This document shows, in pieces, positions 9,783 through 19,467 of a stretch of DNA of 64,000 bases. The translations under genes were made by a program, and so were the position numbers. This DNA comes from an uncultured Oscillospiraceae bacterium. Lineage in GTDB: Bacteria > Bacillota > Clostridia > Oscillospirales > Oscillospiraceae. Positions within the stretch are counted from its first letter, which is position 1, and each line of letters begins with the position of its first letter. The DNA lies in assembly GCA_947626265.1 (NCBI GenBank), contig CANQRM010000012.1, forward strand, positions 23,539 to 87,538, in the 5' to 3' direction. Below the pieces are notes generated by a model. The model did not search any database, was not told the DNA's origin, and was given only the letters and a program-made list of their open reading frames with translations.

Positions 9783-10261
9783 TCTTTCCTGTCAAAAATA
9801 ACCTACACGTGCAACATGGCAAGCCAATCTTTCAAATTCAAGACTTCAATGCCTTATATACGAATTCTTCGAGTGAATAGATTCGGTCTCCGAAGCAACT
9901 ATTCTTGCACACAAGGTATATCACGCCATATCGTTTCAGTTCCAAATTGACCTACAGTACGCAATAGCAATGGTTTGAAGCAACACATCTCTGCCCATCG
10001 TTGCGAGTTCATCCGTAACACGATGCATGTCCTCTATCGTAGGGAACGAATCAGGTGGGTCAAGGATTTGCTCTCCTTCTCCCAATACCTCTTTTTATAA
10101 TGTTCATAATACACTTCCATCAACAAGCAAGGCACCCCCATAGGATGTATGATCCCTTATTTATGTTTTCTCCTCACACTCTCTGGCAAAAATAATATCT
10201 TAATAGGGCAAAAATGGTTGGCCAATATTGCTTCTGGGTAACTATTTAATCGCGAACCGTT

Positions 10262-12817
10262 TTACCCGGCCCCAGAGGCCGTCTGAGTATATCTCGGGTC
10301 CACTTGGGCCGGCTTTTTGTCTTTCCGCGGCGGGCCCCACATCATGCCGATGTTCTCTAAGTATTTGATCTGTTCTCTATCCAGTTTTCCGGCCCAATAC
10401 GCCTTGCGTATGTATTTCACCCACCAGCCAAGGTGCAGGCCATCGCCGGTCATATAGTCATAGGGAACATTCAAATCGCCGTTTTCCTGATAGTAATCCA
10501 GCGCCGCCTGATAGTTTCGCTCCCGCCTGTCTGACGCTCCATCCCAAACCATCCCTATGGATTCCAAACATTTGATTTGTTCGGTGGTCAGTTTATTCGC
10601 CCTGTACCATTTGCGTATCCTCTGTATCCATGATCCCAGGCGGATTCCATCCGTGGAGACATATCTCGATGCAACCTTAAGTTCTCCGTTTTCCTGATAA
10701 AACTGTCGCGCAGCCTCGTAATATTTCTCCCATTGATTCTCCTGCATATCCCATGTGACACCAATGTTCTCCAGCCGCTCGATGCGTTCTTTTTCCAAAA
10801 CGCCCTTTTTGTAGTCGCGGCGCATCCGCTGGAGCCATTTTCCCAGCTTGACATCCTCCTTCGTCACATAAGCGTAAGGTATATCCAGATTCCCATGCTC
10901 ATGATAATATAGCACTGCCAACTGGTACTGCTGTTCCCAGCGCGTCTGCTCCACATTCCAGACCATGCCGAGCGCCTCCAGGCGCTGGATCTTGTCCGCA
11001 TCCAGCCTACCAGCTTTATAGTCCCGTCGCACACATTGAATCCAGCACCCAAGGCGTGTTCCATCTGAAGAAGAATACTGTTTGGGCACTTCAAGGTCAC
11101 CGTATTCCGCATAGTATTCCCTCGCAGCCTGAAATTTCCGCTCCCATTGGAATTCATCCACGTCCCAAACCATGCCGAGCTCATCTAGCAGGGCAATGCG
11201 CTCCTTGGTCAAATACCGCCCTTTGCCGTTCCGCTTACGCTGTCCCTTCAATGAGCTGAGCCATTCCCCCAGCTTCACGCCGTCCGGTGACACGTAGAGT
11301 GCAGGAACGCAGAGATGCCCAAATTCCTGTAAATAAGCTTTTGCCGCCCCATAATACTCCGTCCATCGGTCCTGTTCCCGGACGGTCCACAGCATCCCGA
11401 TACTGTCCAGCAGCGCGATCCTCTCCTCATTGAGTATGCCGCGCTGCAGCCCCTTTCGGACGGCACGCTGGGTGTAGATCCAAGTGCCCAGAGAATACCC
11501 GTCCTCCGTCTTATATGCAAAGGGAACATTCAAATCGCCCTTTGTCTCATAGTACGCCTTCGCACAGCGGTACATATCCTCCCAGGAAGCGGTCAGGACA
11601 TTGTTCAGCCGCTCAAAGAGCTGGCGGCAATCCCGCACCTCGTCGATAATCTGAAAACGCCGGCGCAGTTCCTCCTGCTCCTGTTTGCTGCCGCCAGTCC
11701 GCAGGACGGCCTCCTCAAACTCCTGCTCCAACGCGCCAATGCTGCTCAGATTTTCGATATTGTTTACCACGTCGAAAATCACGGGCGTCTTTTCACTCCC
11801 TGCCGAGAGAGTCCGACCGATCTGCTGCTTATAGATTATGGGAGAGACTGTCGGTCGGAACAGGATCACGCCGTCCACATCTGCTACGTGGATACCCTCA
11901 TTGAGCATATCAATGGTGAAAAGCAGCTTCAGATGGTCACTCTCATCCTCCCTGAACCGTGCAAACGCCTCTCTGGTGGCCGGGTCCGGGGAGTAGGCAC
12001 GATAGATATGGGGCTGGGTGTCGAACTGTGAAAACCACTCCGGCACACAGGCGATCATGCGGTTCATATGCGCCACGTTGGAACAGAACGCGATATATTT
12101 CCCGTGGCGGTCTGGCATATGGCGGGCGAACACTACATCCAGCCCGTCTGCGTCCTCCAGGCTCCGGCGGAGCGTCTTCAACATCTCCATTGCCCGGTCA
12201 CGGCGCACAGGGTCGCGCAGCTTATCCACACGGGCCTCATATTTTTCAAGGTCCTGCTGGAAGGAGTAGACGGAGAGCACGTACTTCGGGGGCTTCAGGA
12301 TATTCCGTGCGATGGCCTCGCCCAAGGTGATCTCAGACGCGATGCAACCGTCGAACAACTCCTTCGCCATATCCCGCTGATTGTCCAGAAACCGAATGTT
12401 TGTCGCAGAAAGGCCCAGAATGGGTACAAGGGGATAGGCATTGAGGAGCGCTTGGATGCCTACGCCCCATTGCTCCGCGCCGCAACGATGGAACTCGTCC
12501 AGGATGATAAGATCGGGCTTGATGGCAGCGATCTCGTCCTCCTCCATCGTCATGAGCCGGGCGTATGTAATAAATGTGATGTTCTCCGGCACAGACCCGC
12601 TGTCCGCTGCCAAATTCTCCAGCTGGGTCTTGAATATGTACTCGGAAGGGGAGAGCCAGCAGATGTTTTTTTCAGGGAAGTCCTCGCAGAACTTGAAACC
12701 AATAAAGGATTTTCCCGTCCCGGTGGGGTGGATCACGGCAGCTTTTCCAGTTTCCTTGAGCATGGCGAGGGCAGCGTGATACGCACGGTCGTTATGTTCA
12801 AACAATGTGATGCTCAT
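10262..12817 (-). CDS. SF2 DEAD/DEAH-type helicase with six C-terminal helicase-associated (HA) repeats
   Basis: HPTGTGKSFIG (Walker A), ILDEFHRCGAEQW (DEFH), QQIGRTLSAG; then six ~70-aa repeats of form W...Y.AA..YY.E.G.L.VP..Y...DG..LG.W....R........L..E.I..L...GM.W. Confidence 0.92.
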   Translation of the reverse strand: MSITLFEHNDRAYHAALAMLKETGKAAVIHPTGTGKSFIGFKFCEDFPEKNICWLSPSEYIFKTQLENLAADSGSVPENITFITYARLMTMEEDEIAAIKPDLIILDEFHRCGAEQWGVGIQALLNAYPLVPILGLSATNIRFLDNQRDMAKELFDGCIASEITLGEAIARNILKPPKYVLSVYSFQQDLEKYEARVDKLRDPVRRDRAMEMLKTLRRSLEDADGLDVVFARHMPDRHGKYIAFCSNVAHMNRMIACVPEWFSQFDTQPHIYRAYSPDPATREAFARFREDESDHLKLLFTIDMLNEGIHVADVDGVILFRPTVSPIIYKQQIGRTLSAGSEKTPVIFDVVNNIENLSSIGALEQEFEEAVLRTGGSKQEQEELRRRFQIIDEVRDCRQLFERLNNVLTASWEDMYRCAKAYYETKGDLNVPFAYKTEDGYSLGTWIYTQRAVRKGLQRGILNEERIALLDSIGMLWTVREQDRWTEYYGAAKAYLQEFGHLCVPALYVSPDGVKLGEWLSSLKGQRKRNGKGRYLTKERIALLDELGMVWDVDEFQWERKFQAAREYYAEYGDLEVPKQYSSSDGTRLGCWIQCVRRDYKAGRLDADKIQRLEALGMVWNVEQTRWEQQYQLAVLYYHEHGNLDIPYAYVTKEDVKLGKWLQRMRRDYKKGVLEKERIERLENIGVTWDMQENQWEKYYEAARQFYQENGELKVASRYVSTDGIRLGSWIQRIRKWYRANKLTTEQIKCLESIGMVWDGASDRRERNYQAALDYYQENGDLNVPYDYMTGDGLHLGWWVKYIRKAYWAGKLDREQIKYLENIGMMWGPPRKDKKPAQVDPRYTQTASGAG

Positions 12818-12915
12818 ATGCTGCCCTCCTTTCGGGTCAATAGTTATCTGATCCTTTGGCTTTCTAAGCCTTAGCCATAGAAGATAGAATTAGATGCCGA
12901 TTTGAAATCTTGGAA

Positions 12916-13221
12916 TTAGTTATACAGTTTCTTAAACTGTTCAAATAAATCTGCTGCTGCTTCCTTTGGAATAGCATGACCACTTACGCCAATATACGGA
13001 GCACAGTCATTTACAAAGTTATCAATTTCAGGGTACCCATGGTTCAGTCCTGTCTCTTCCCTAAGGAGGGTCATCATAACCTCCACAAAACTGCCATGCT
13101 CAATCGCATCTGCATCATATATCTTTCCAAACGGACGCATTATATCTCCATAATGCCTTAATGCGATGCCCTCTAACGGGATTGCAATGTCACCATGAAA
13201 ATTCCAGCCATCTCTTAGCAT
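12916..13221 (-). CDS. Hypothetical protein
   Basis: 101-aa ORF with a plausible start; no recognised domain. Confidence 0.45.
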   Translation of the reverse strand: MLRDGWNFHGDIAIPLEGIALRHYGDIMRPFGKIYDADAIEHGSFVEVMMTLLREETGLNHGYPEIDNFVNDCAPYIGVSGHAIPKEAAADLFEQFKKLYN

Positions 13222-13262
13222 TTTTATCTCTCCTTATACTTATAAAATTGACTGCCTTTCGG

Positions 13263-13361
13263 TTAGCCTTTTTCATAGGCGGCCAGTGCCTGTTTGCTGA
13301 CGCCTTTGGTGATGGGATAGAGTCGGATGCCGCATCCGCCGGCCAGGATAATGCCTTTCAT
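13263..13361 (-). pseudogene. rfbA: N-terminal fragment of RfbA
   Basis: [32 protein letters not shown] matches the RfbA N-terminus ([29 protein letters not shown]). Confidence 0.85.
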
Positions 13362-13399
13362 ATGGGTTCTCACTTTCTCCACTTGTCCACTAACGTTTA

Positions 13400-13942
13400 T
13401 CAGTCCTCAGGCGTATGCAACACCGCTCTGGCCTTTTCCACGGCGTCAAAAAAGCCTCTGTATTCCTCCGGTGCCCAGCGCTCCCGTATGCGCTGCTGCA
13501 CGCCGCCGGGGCCAATGACCGACGGCACCGAAAGAGCCACGTTCCGCACGCCGTGCTCTCCCATCAGCGGCGAGCTTACGCACGCGATCGTGGGGCGCTG
13601 GTTGAGGATGGCGGCGGCAAGCTGGCAGACGCAGGTGGCGATGCCATAGTGGCTCCTGCCCTTGACGCAGATGATCTCTGTGCCCATAGTCCTGGTCTTT
13701 TCCGCAAGCGCAGCACGGACAGCCTCATTCCATGGGACTGCCGCCTCTTTGCAGTAATCCCCGATAGGGATGCCGTGACGGATATCCCAGGCCTCGCCCT
13801 CCGCCTTGCTCCTGCTGCGGTCTCTTAACACGATCTCCCTGGCTATATCCCGCAGGGACAGCGCATAGGCAACCGTAGCGCTCACATAGCCCGCTCCGAT
13901 GACAGCCACTTTTCGATTGCCCAGCGTATAAGCCCTGGTCAA
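13400..13942 (-). pseudogene. L-lactate/malate dehydrogenase-like protein with large internal deletion
   Basis: VAVIGAGYVSATVAYALSLRDIAREIVLRDRSRSKAEGEAWDIRHGIP joins directly to ...NEAVRAALAEKTRTMGTEII..RSHYGIATCV...VRNVALSVPSVIGPGGVQQ; middle catalytic region missing. Confidence 0.8.
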
Positions 13943-13979
13943 TGCCGGTTCCTCCCAATGCTCCGTCCCCGATATTCAT

Positions 13980-15194
13980 TCACCCTATCGACACTGTCCG
14001 GGTCAGGCGGCTCACTAGGTCGTACCCGTCCCAGATAAGGTCGAAATCCATCGTCTTTCCGATGGGCACGATACGGTCTATGCCCCGGACGCCGGACGCC
14101 AGCAGGGGCCAGAACATGTCCTTGCCCCCCAGATAGGAGATAGTCTGGCACCGGCGATCATCACACAGCGGCTTGAGCTCCAGGATATCGCCGCAGTCAT
14201 ACTCAAAGAAGTACCCAGAGTTGTCCTTCAGGTCCATGATGCCGCCGTCAAGGATCGGGACATGTACCCGCACCAGCAGGTTGTCCTCATGGGGTGCCAC
14301 CCGGACGCCCTCACGGCTCACGGCGGCGAGATACCCGCTGGTCAGCTTATTGACACCCTGAATGGACTGGAACGTGTACTTTTTGCGGACCAGGTCATGG
14401 AGCCGCCGCCAGAATTCCGCCTTGGCCTCCTCCCGTCGTTCGCCCGTCCATATGACCATCCGGGGGCTGGTGCAGGCGTTCTGGTCGGTGAGATAGGTAT
14501 CGTTATAGAAATCCTGCGCGATGTGGTCCTTATCCTCCCGGGAAAGGTACTTGTCGGCGTCGATCACCGCCAGGGAGAACCGGTCGGCAAAGGTGACTTC
14601 GCTGCCTCTGGGCGGCAGGGGCGACTTGCGCACCTCCGCGATGGTGGCGTCGCCGCCCCAGATGACGCGGGTGTCGGCCATGGCGGATAGGGCGTCGTTC
14701 ACCGCCTTGTCCCGGCCATAGCGCACCAGGCAGACCCGCTTTTTCATCTCGGCATACTCCGGCATAGCCAGCACGGCGGCGATGGCCCGGTCGATGATAT
14801 CCACCTGTGGAAAGTCCTTGCTGGGCACACGCACGATATTGACGTTGCCGGTCAGGAGCCCCGCCGCCAGGGAGTAGGCGTAATTCACCGGCACATTGGA
14901 GGGCGCGATATGAAAGGTCACGCCCCGGCCCAGCTGGAATGCTCCGTCCTCCCGGCTAAACCGCTCCATCAGCTTTTTCGTGGAGGCGCTGCGTATCCAG
15001 AAAGCGAAGGTGACCACGTCGGGATAGGCCTTGGCCTCCCCATCCGCCAAGAGCGCCTTCGCCACGGCGTTCAGGAAGTCAAGAATGCGCCCGTCAAAGG
15101 GCGGCAGTGCCGGCACGGCCGGCATAGCGGAGGCGATATCCGCGCTACCCACCAGGTATGTGACGCCGGTCAGTTCATGCAAATTTTGCCGCAT
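13980..15194 (-). CDS. LuxC-family acyl-CoA/acyl-protein reductase
   Basis: GVTFHIAPSNVPVNYAYSLAAGLLTGNVNIVRVPSKDF...DTRVIWGGDATI...TDQNACTSPRMVIW (candidate catalytic Cys). Confidence 0.88.
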   Translation of the reverse strand: MRQNLHELTGVTYLVGSADIASAMPAVPALPPFDGRILDFLNAVAKALLADGEAKAYPDVVTFAFWIRSASTKKLMERFSREDGAFQLGRGVTFHIAPSNVPVNYAYSLAAGLLTGNVNIVRVPSKDFPQVDIIDRAIAAVLAMPEYAEMKKRVCLVRYGRDKAVNDALSAMADTRVIWGGDATIAEVRKSPLPPRGSEVTFADRFSLAVIDADKYLSREDKDHIAQDFYNDTYLTDQNACTSPRMVIWTGERREEAKAEFWRRLHDLVRKKYTFQSIQGVNKLTSGYLAAVSREGVRVAPHEDNLLVRVHVPILDGGIMDLKDNSGYFFEYDCGDILELKPLCDDRRCQTISYLGGKDMFWPLLASGVRGIDRIVPIGKTMDFDLIWDGYDLVSRLTRTVSIG

Positions 15195-16266
15195 AGGTAT
15201 CGCTGCACCCCCGTATCTCCGCGTTTTTCAGCCGCCCGTTGATCTTGAAGTATTTTCCCTTCCGGCCGCAGGGACAGTCGTCCTCTCCCAGCAGTATGCC
15301 CTCGTCCTCAGTGAGCAGCGAGTGGCCCGGATAGGACTCAGGGATGGCGGACACCACCTGGATGATTCCCGGCTCCCCCACAGCGCACACGCCGAAATCC
15401 AGGGGCCGGCGCATGATGACGTCCGAGAAGACGCTGGCGTGGAGATGGCCGCACTCGCACTGCATGTAGATGCAGCCGGTCTGCTCCACCATGCCGTAGT
15501 AGTCGTGTACACGGTCGATGCCGCATACGTCCCGGAGGCGGTCATGAAACTCCTGGGGGCTCACGGCCTCATTGGCCAGTTTCTTCCACCCGCCGCCGTG
15601 GATAAGGATGCCCCGGCTGAGGTCGAAAGTGACCCCCTGTTCCTTCAGCCGCACCAACTCTTTATAAAAGTGCTGCCACACCATGAAGGTGAAACCGAAA
15701 AACAGGATGTCCTGGCCCCGGAACTTCTCCAGAAACGCCGCCAGCGCCTCCGTGTCCAGGCGCATATCGTCGTCCAGGGCGTATATCTTCCGGGCGCCGA
15801 AAATAGAAAAGCCCAGGATACCGGCACCTCGTGCGGAAAACATGTTTCTATCCTTCACCACCGAGGGGCAGTCCAGCACGATCATGGGCAGCCGGGAGGC
15901 GCCCAGAAAGTCCGACACGATCTTCACCATGGCCTTCTGCTGGTTGGCGGAGGTGGTCCTGTCCAGGTATATCCGGGACACGGCCTGGCCTGTGGTGCCG
16001 GAGGAGGTCATGGTCTTCACCACGTCCTCCTGGGGAACGCTCTTGAGGCTCAGCTCCTTGAAAAGCCGTACCGGCAGAAAGGGCAAGTCCTCATAGCCTG
16101 TCACGCTCCCGGCGTCATAGCCCACGCTGTCCAGCAACCGGCGGTACTCCGGGCACCGGTCCCGGTGATGCTCCGTCAACTCCAGGAGCCGCTGTGTCAA
16201 CAGCGCGTGTTTCTCCTCATGCCCCAGTGAATAGGGCGGTATCTGCAAAAGCTCCTCAAACGTCAT
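15175..16266 (-). CDS. LuxE-family acyl-protein synthetase
   Basis: TSSGTTGQAVSRIYLDRTTSANQQKAMVKIVSDFLG, HDYYGMVEQTGCIYMQCECGHLHAS; overlaps luxC-like ORF by 20 nt. Confidence 0.87.
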   Translation of the reverse strand: MTFEELLQIPPYSLGHEEKHALLTQRLLELTEHHRDRCPEYRRLLDSVGYDAGSVTGYEDLPFLPVRLFKELSLKSVPQEDVVKTMTSSGTTGQAVSRIYLDRTTSANQQKAMVKIVSDFLGASRLPMIVLDCPSVVKDRNMFSARGAGILGFSIFGARKIYALDDDMRLDTEALAAFLEKFRGQDILFFGFTFMVWQHFYKELVRLKEQGVTFDLSRGILIHGGGWKKLANEAVSPQEFHDRLRDVCGIDRVHDYYGMVEQTGCIYMQCECGHLHASVFSDVIMRRPLDFGVCAVGEPGIIQVVSAIPESYPGHSLLTEDEGILLGEDDCPCGRKGKYFKINGRLKNAEIRGCSDTYAAKFA

Positions 16267-16957
16267 AGTTCCTCAACCTCTCGTTGACCACGTCCGCGAC
16301 CTCCCGCTCATGCTCCCGCAGGAAGAAATGGCCGCCGTCATATTCCAGAATGTCGCATCTGCCGGTAAAGACCTGCCTCCACTTTTCCATGTCCCCCCGG
16401 GGTATGTCCGCCGGCGAGAAAAGCACTGTGGCCGGTATGTCCGTCACAAAGCCCAGCCGGCCGAAATCATAATCCATGATCAGCTCATAGTCCGCACGGT
16501 AAATGGGCATATAGACGCGCCAGAAGGTCGGGCTGTTGACCAGCTTCTCGGGCAAGCCGCCGAAGCGGACGGTCCACTGCCTGACCGTCTCGTCCGTGTC
16601 TGGTCCGTCAGCGCCGGTCCGCTCCTCCAGGACACAGGGGCCATGGGAGGCCAGGAACACATGGGCGGGCGGCGGCAGTTCTCCCCTGGCCTGGATCATC
16701 TTCGTCACCTCTGCGGCCGCCAGGGCGCCCATGCTGTAGCCGAACAGCCCGTAGTGTGCCTCTCCGGCCTGGGTCTTGACCTGGCTGTACATATCCGCCG
16801 TGAGCTCGTCAAAGTCCCCGTAGAAGGGCTCATGCCGCCGCTCCATATGGCCGGAATACTCCAGCTTCACGACCTCTATGTCCGGGCTTAGATATGAAGC
16901 AAGTCCGTTGAAGAAGGACCCGCTGCCGCCCACAAAAGTAAAGAAGAAAAGCCGCAT
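16256..16957 (-). CDS. Type II (GrsT-like) alpha/beta-hydrolase thioesterase
   Basis: FTFVGGSGSFFNGLASYL, YGLFGYSMGALAAAEV (GxSxG), GGHFFLREH. Confidence 0.88.
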   Translation of the reverse strand: MRLFFFTFVGGSGSFFNGLASYLSPDIEVVKLEYSGHMERRHEPFYGDFDELTADMYSQVKTQAGEAHYGLFGYSMGALAAAEVTKMIQARGELPPPAHVFLASHGPCVLEERTGADGPDTDETVRQWTVRFGGLPEKLVNSPTFWRVYMPIYRADYELIMDYDFGRLGFVTDIPATVLFSPADIPRGDMEKWRQVFTGRCDILEYDGGHFFLREHEREVADVVNERLRNYDV

Positions 16958-16969
16958 AGCCCCTCCCGT

Positions 16970-18403
16970 TCATTGGTAATACTTCGCCAGGTCCTTATAG
17001 AGCGTCTTGCCGGCGTCGTTCTTCGGTATCTCATCGATGACGATCACCTGGAACGCCGCGTGATTGAGCCCGGTCTTGGCCACGATGAAGCCCTTCACCT
17101 CATCAGCCAGGGCGGCATCCGTCACAAACAGATACATGTGGTCGTCCACGCCGGCGCTGGCGCAGTCGATGCCGCCGAACTGGCCCTTGATGAGCCTGTC
17201 CACCTCGTCCAGGTTGACGCGATTGCCGTAGATCTTCAGAAACCGCTTCTTCCGGCCCACGATGTAGTAATACCCGTCCTCGTCGAACTGGGCCATGTCC
17301 CCGGTCTCCAGCATGCCGTGGCGCTCGTCGCCCTTGATAAGGTCTTCGCCCCGCTCGGCATAGCCCAAGGTCACGTTGGGCCCCTCGTAGACCAGCTCCC
17401 CGGTCACATAGGGCTCGGTGATGGTCTCACCGCCGGCGCCCACCAGGCGGAACGTGCCGCCGGGGATGGCGACACCCATGGAGCCGCAGCGCTCCACCGC
17501 CTTGTCCGCGGGAAGATAGCCCATGCGGGCGGTGGCCTCGCACTGGCCGTACATGACCACGAACTTTTTGCCCTTCTCGGCGGCGTACTCGGCGAATTTC
17601 TTGTGCAGCTCCGGTGTAAGCTTGCCCCCGGCCTGGGTCATGGTACGCAGGCTGGGCAGGTCCATGCGGAAGAACCGCAGCCGCTCCAGCATCTCATAGG
17701 TATAGGGCACACCGCCGAAGGATGTGGCACCCTGGGCCTTGAAAAACTGCCAGAACTCCCGCTGCATGAGGCCCTTGTCCGTGACCAGCAGCGTGGCCCC
17801 CACCAGCAGATGGCTGTTGATGATGGAAAGACCGTAGGTATAGTTCATGGGCAGGGTGGTGATGGGCCTCTCGGTCTCGTCCAGCTCCAGATACTGCACG
17901 ATGGACCGGGCGTTGGCCAGGATGTTGGCGTAGCTCTGGCGCACGAATTTCGGGCTGCCGGTGGAGCCGGAGGTGGTGAGCAGAAGGCCCAGCTCCGGGA
18001 ACAGCGGATATTCGGTGGGATAGCCGGTCTTCAACAGGCTGTAGCCATAGGCACTGTACACGCTCTTCATGCCGCCGAAGTCCCCCGCCTGTTCCGCCGG
18101 GACCCAGAGGTACTTGGGCTCATAGGCCGCCAGCAACTCGTCCAGCAGCGCCCGCTCCAAATGGGCGTTCAGCAGCACGGGCACGATACCGGCGTTCATG
18201 AAGGACACATACCCCGCTATGGAGCCTACGGTGTTTGTACACAGGCAGAACACCAAGCAACGGCCGCCAGCCGCGGCGGAGATGCACTCTCCCTCTGCGG
18301 CCAGCTCGCCATAGGTGACCGCCGTGCCGAACTCGTCCACCATGGCGGTGCAATCATGATATTTTTCCAGCTCCCACATCATTTTTATTTCTCCTTTGCC
18401 CAT
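16970..18403 (-). CDS. AMP-dependent acyl/aryl ligase
   Basis: LLTTSGSTGSPKFVRQS, VMYGQCEATARMGYL, ETGDMAQFDEDGYYYIVGRKKRFLKIYGNRVNLDEVD, PKNDAGKTLYKDL. Confidence 0.92.
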   Translation of the reverse strand: MGKGEIKMMWELEKYHDCTAMVDEFGTAVTYGELAAEGECISAAAGGRCLVFCLCTNTVGSIAGYVSFMNAGIVPVLLNAHLERALLDELLAAYEPKYLWVPAEQAGDFGGMKSVYSAYGYSLLKTGYPTEYPLFPELGLLLTTSGSTGSPKFVRQSYANILANARSIVQYLELDETERPITTLPMNYTYGLSIINSHLLVGATLLVTDKGLMQREFWQFFKAQGATSFGGVPYTYEMLERLRFFRMDLPSLRTMTQAGGKLTPELHKKFAEYAAEKGKKFVVMYGQCEATARMGYLPADKAVERCGSMGVAIPGGTFRLVGAGGETITEPYVTGELVYEGPNVTLGYAERGEDLIKGDERHGMLETGDMAQFDEDGYYYIVGRKKRFLKIYGNRVNLDEVDRLIKGQFGGIDCASAGVDDHMYLFVTDAALADEVKGFIVAKTGLNHAAFQVIVIDEIPKNDAGKTLYKDLAKYYQ

Positions 18404-18433
18404 AGAGTTTTCCCGATTGGACAGACTAAAATA

Positions 18434-19393
18434 TTAAGATCGCTGAGGCGCCAGCATTGAATCATCCAGTACCAGTGTGAATGCTGCCTTGCAGATTAGA
18501 ATGCCTTCTGCCGAGCATATCACACCTTCATATTTTGCGATCCCATGTCTATAAGATTTTAATGTTGCCCATGTGGATATCGTATCGCCGGGTCTGACGG
18601 TGCCAAATAACTCACACGAATCGCAACCATGAAATATCATTAGTTTCTTCGTAACTTCCGGCATTGTTGTGACGGCAAAGACACCAGTTTGCATCAATGC
18701 TTCCAGAAGTATGCACTCCGGCACATATGGGTTGCCCGGACAGCGCATTTTAAAAAACCAATCCAGTGACGAGGCAGTTTTCTCGCCCAAGGAGCACTTC
18801 CCGCGATCCACTCTGGCTTTGTCAATAAACCTATATTCGATAGGGTCAGCCAAGTAATCATCCATATTCTTGTAATCGATATATAACTCGGGCTCCACCC
18901 CTTTCCATTCAACTTTTCTGTCTGCTTTTGCAGCCTTCTCCGGCAACACGAGCGTAAAATCCATGGCACAGATCAGTGTCTCATGCCCATCGTCACACCG
19001 TTTTATTTCTCCATGAAATACAGCGGTCCCCAGCTTGAACGATTGAAGCGATGCATAGGTATGAAGAATATCTCCCGGACGCACAGGTTTATATATGCGC
19101 AGGGACTTGCATCCCTGAAACATCATGACTTTATCACTGATCTCCGGCATAGTCGTGACGACCAGCACCCCTGTCTGTTGTATGGCTTCCATCAAAAAGA
19201 CGCCCGGCATGACTGGATCTCCCGGAAAATGTATTTTGAAATACCAGTCCTGCGATGACGCGGCTTTGGTTCCCCTTGCTTCCTTTCCCGGTATTACCTC
19301 ACACTTATCGATAAAACGGTACTCAAGCGGTATAGCAGAATAGCGGGACAGATTTTTCCAATCGACTATGATCGGAACATTCTCTTCGCCCAT
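18434..19393 (-). CDS. Double hot-dog FabA/FabZ-like dehydratase
   Basis: Two repeats: ...DWYFKIHFPGDPVMPGVFLMEAIQQTGVLVVTTMPE... and ...DWFFKMRCPGNPYVPECILLEALMQTGVFAVTTMPE.... Confidence 0.88.
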   Translation of the reverse strand: MGEENVPIIVDWKNLSRYSAIPLEYRFIDKCEVIPGKEARGTKAASSQDWYFKIHFPGDPVMPGVFLMEAIQQTGVLVVTTMPEISDKVMMFQGCKSLRIYKPVRPGDILHTYASLQSFKLGTAVFHGEIKRCDDGHETLICAMDFTLVLPEKAAKADRKVEWKGVEPELYIDYKNMDDYLADPIEYRFIDKARVDRGKCSLGEKTASSLDWFFKMRCPGNPYVPECILLEALMQTGVFAVTTMPEVTKKLMIFHGCDSCELFGTVRPGDTISTWATLKSYRHGIAKYEGVICSAEGILICKAAFTLVLDDSMLAPQRS

Positions 19394-19467
19394 AGCCTGT
19401 TTCCTCCAGATTCAAATATCAAACTGGACTTAGCATGACCATGGGCGGTTCCTCAAGCGGTCATTGT

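Noticed and set aside
9800-10260. Degenerate coding remnant on minus strand (EVLGEGEQILDPPDSFPTIEDMHRVTDELATMGRDVLLQTIAIAYC)
   Set aside because: Short, interrupted, no start and no recognised family; insufficient support for a feature.
12068-12874. 268-aa + strand ORF
   Set aside because: Antisense of the helicase gene with several competing overlapping ORFs; no motif.
15031-16230. 399-aa + strand ORF
   Set aside because: Antisense to LuxE/LuxC genes; composition typical of a shadow frame.
13980-16266. Bioluminescence operon
   Set aside because: LuxC/LuxE homologues are present but no luxA/luxB-like ORF exists in the window; calling luminescence would be unsupported.
16973-18460. 495-aa + strand ORF
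   Set aside because: Antisense shadow of the AMP ligase in high-GC DNA; histidine/leucine/glycine-rich low-complexity translation, no domain pattern.
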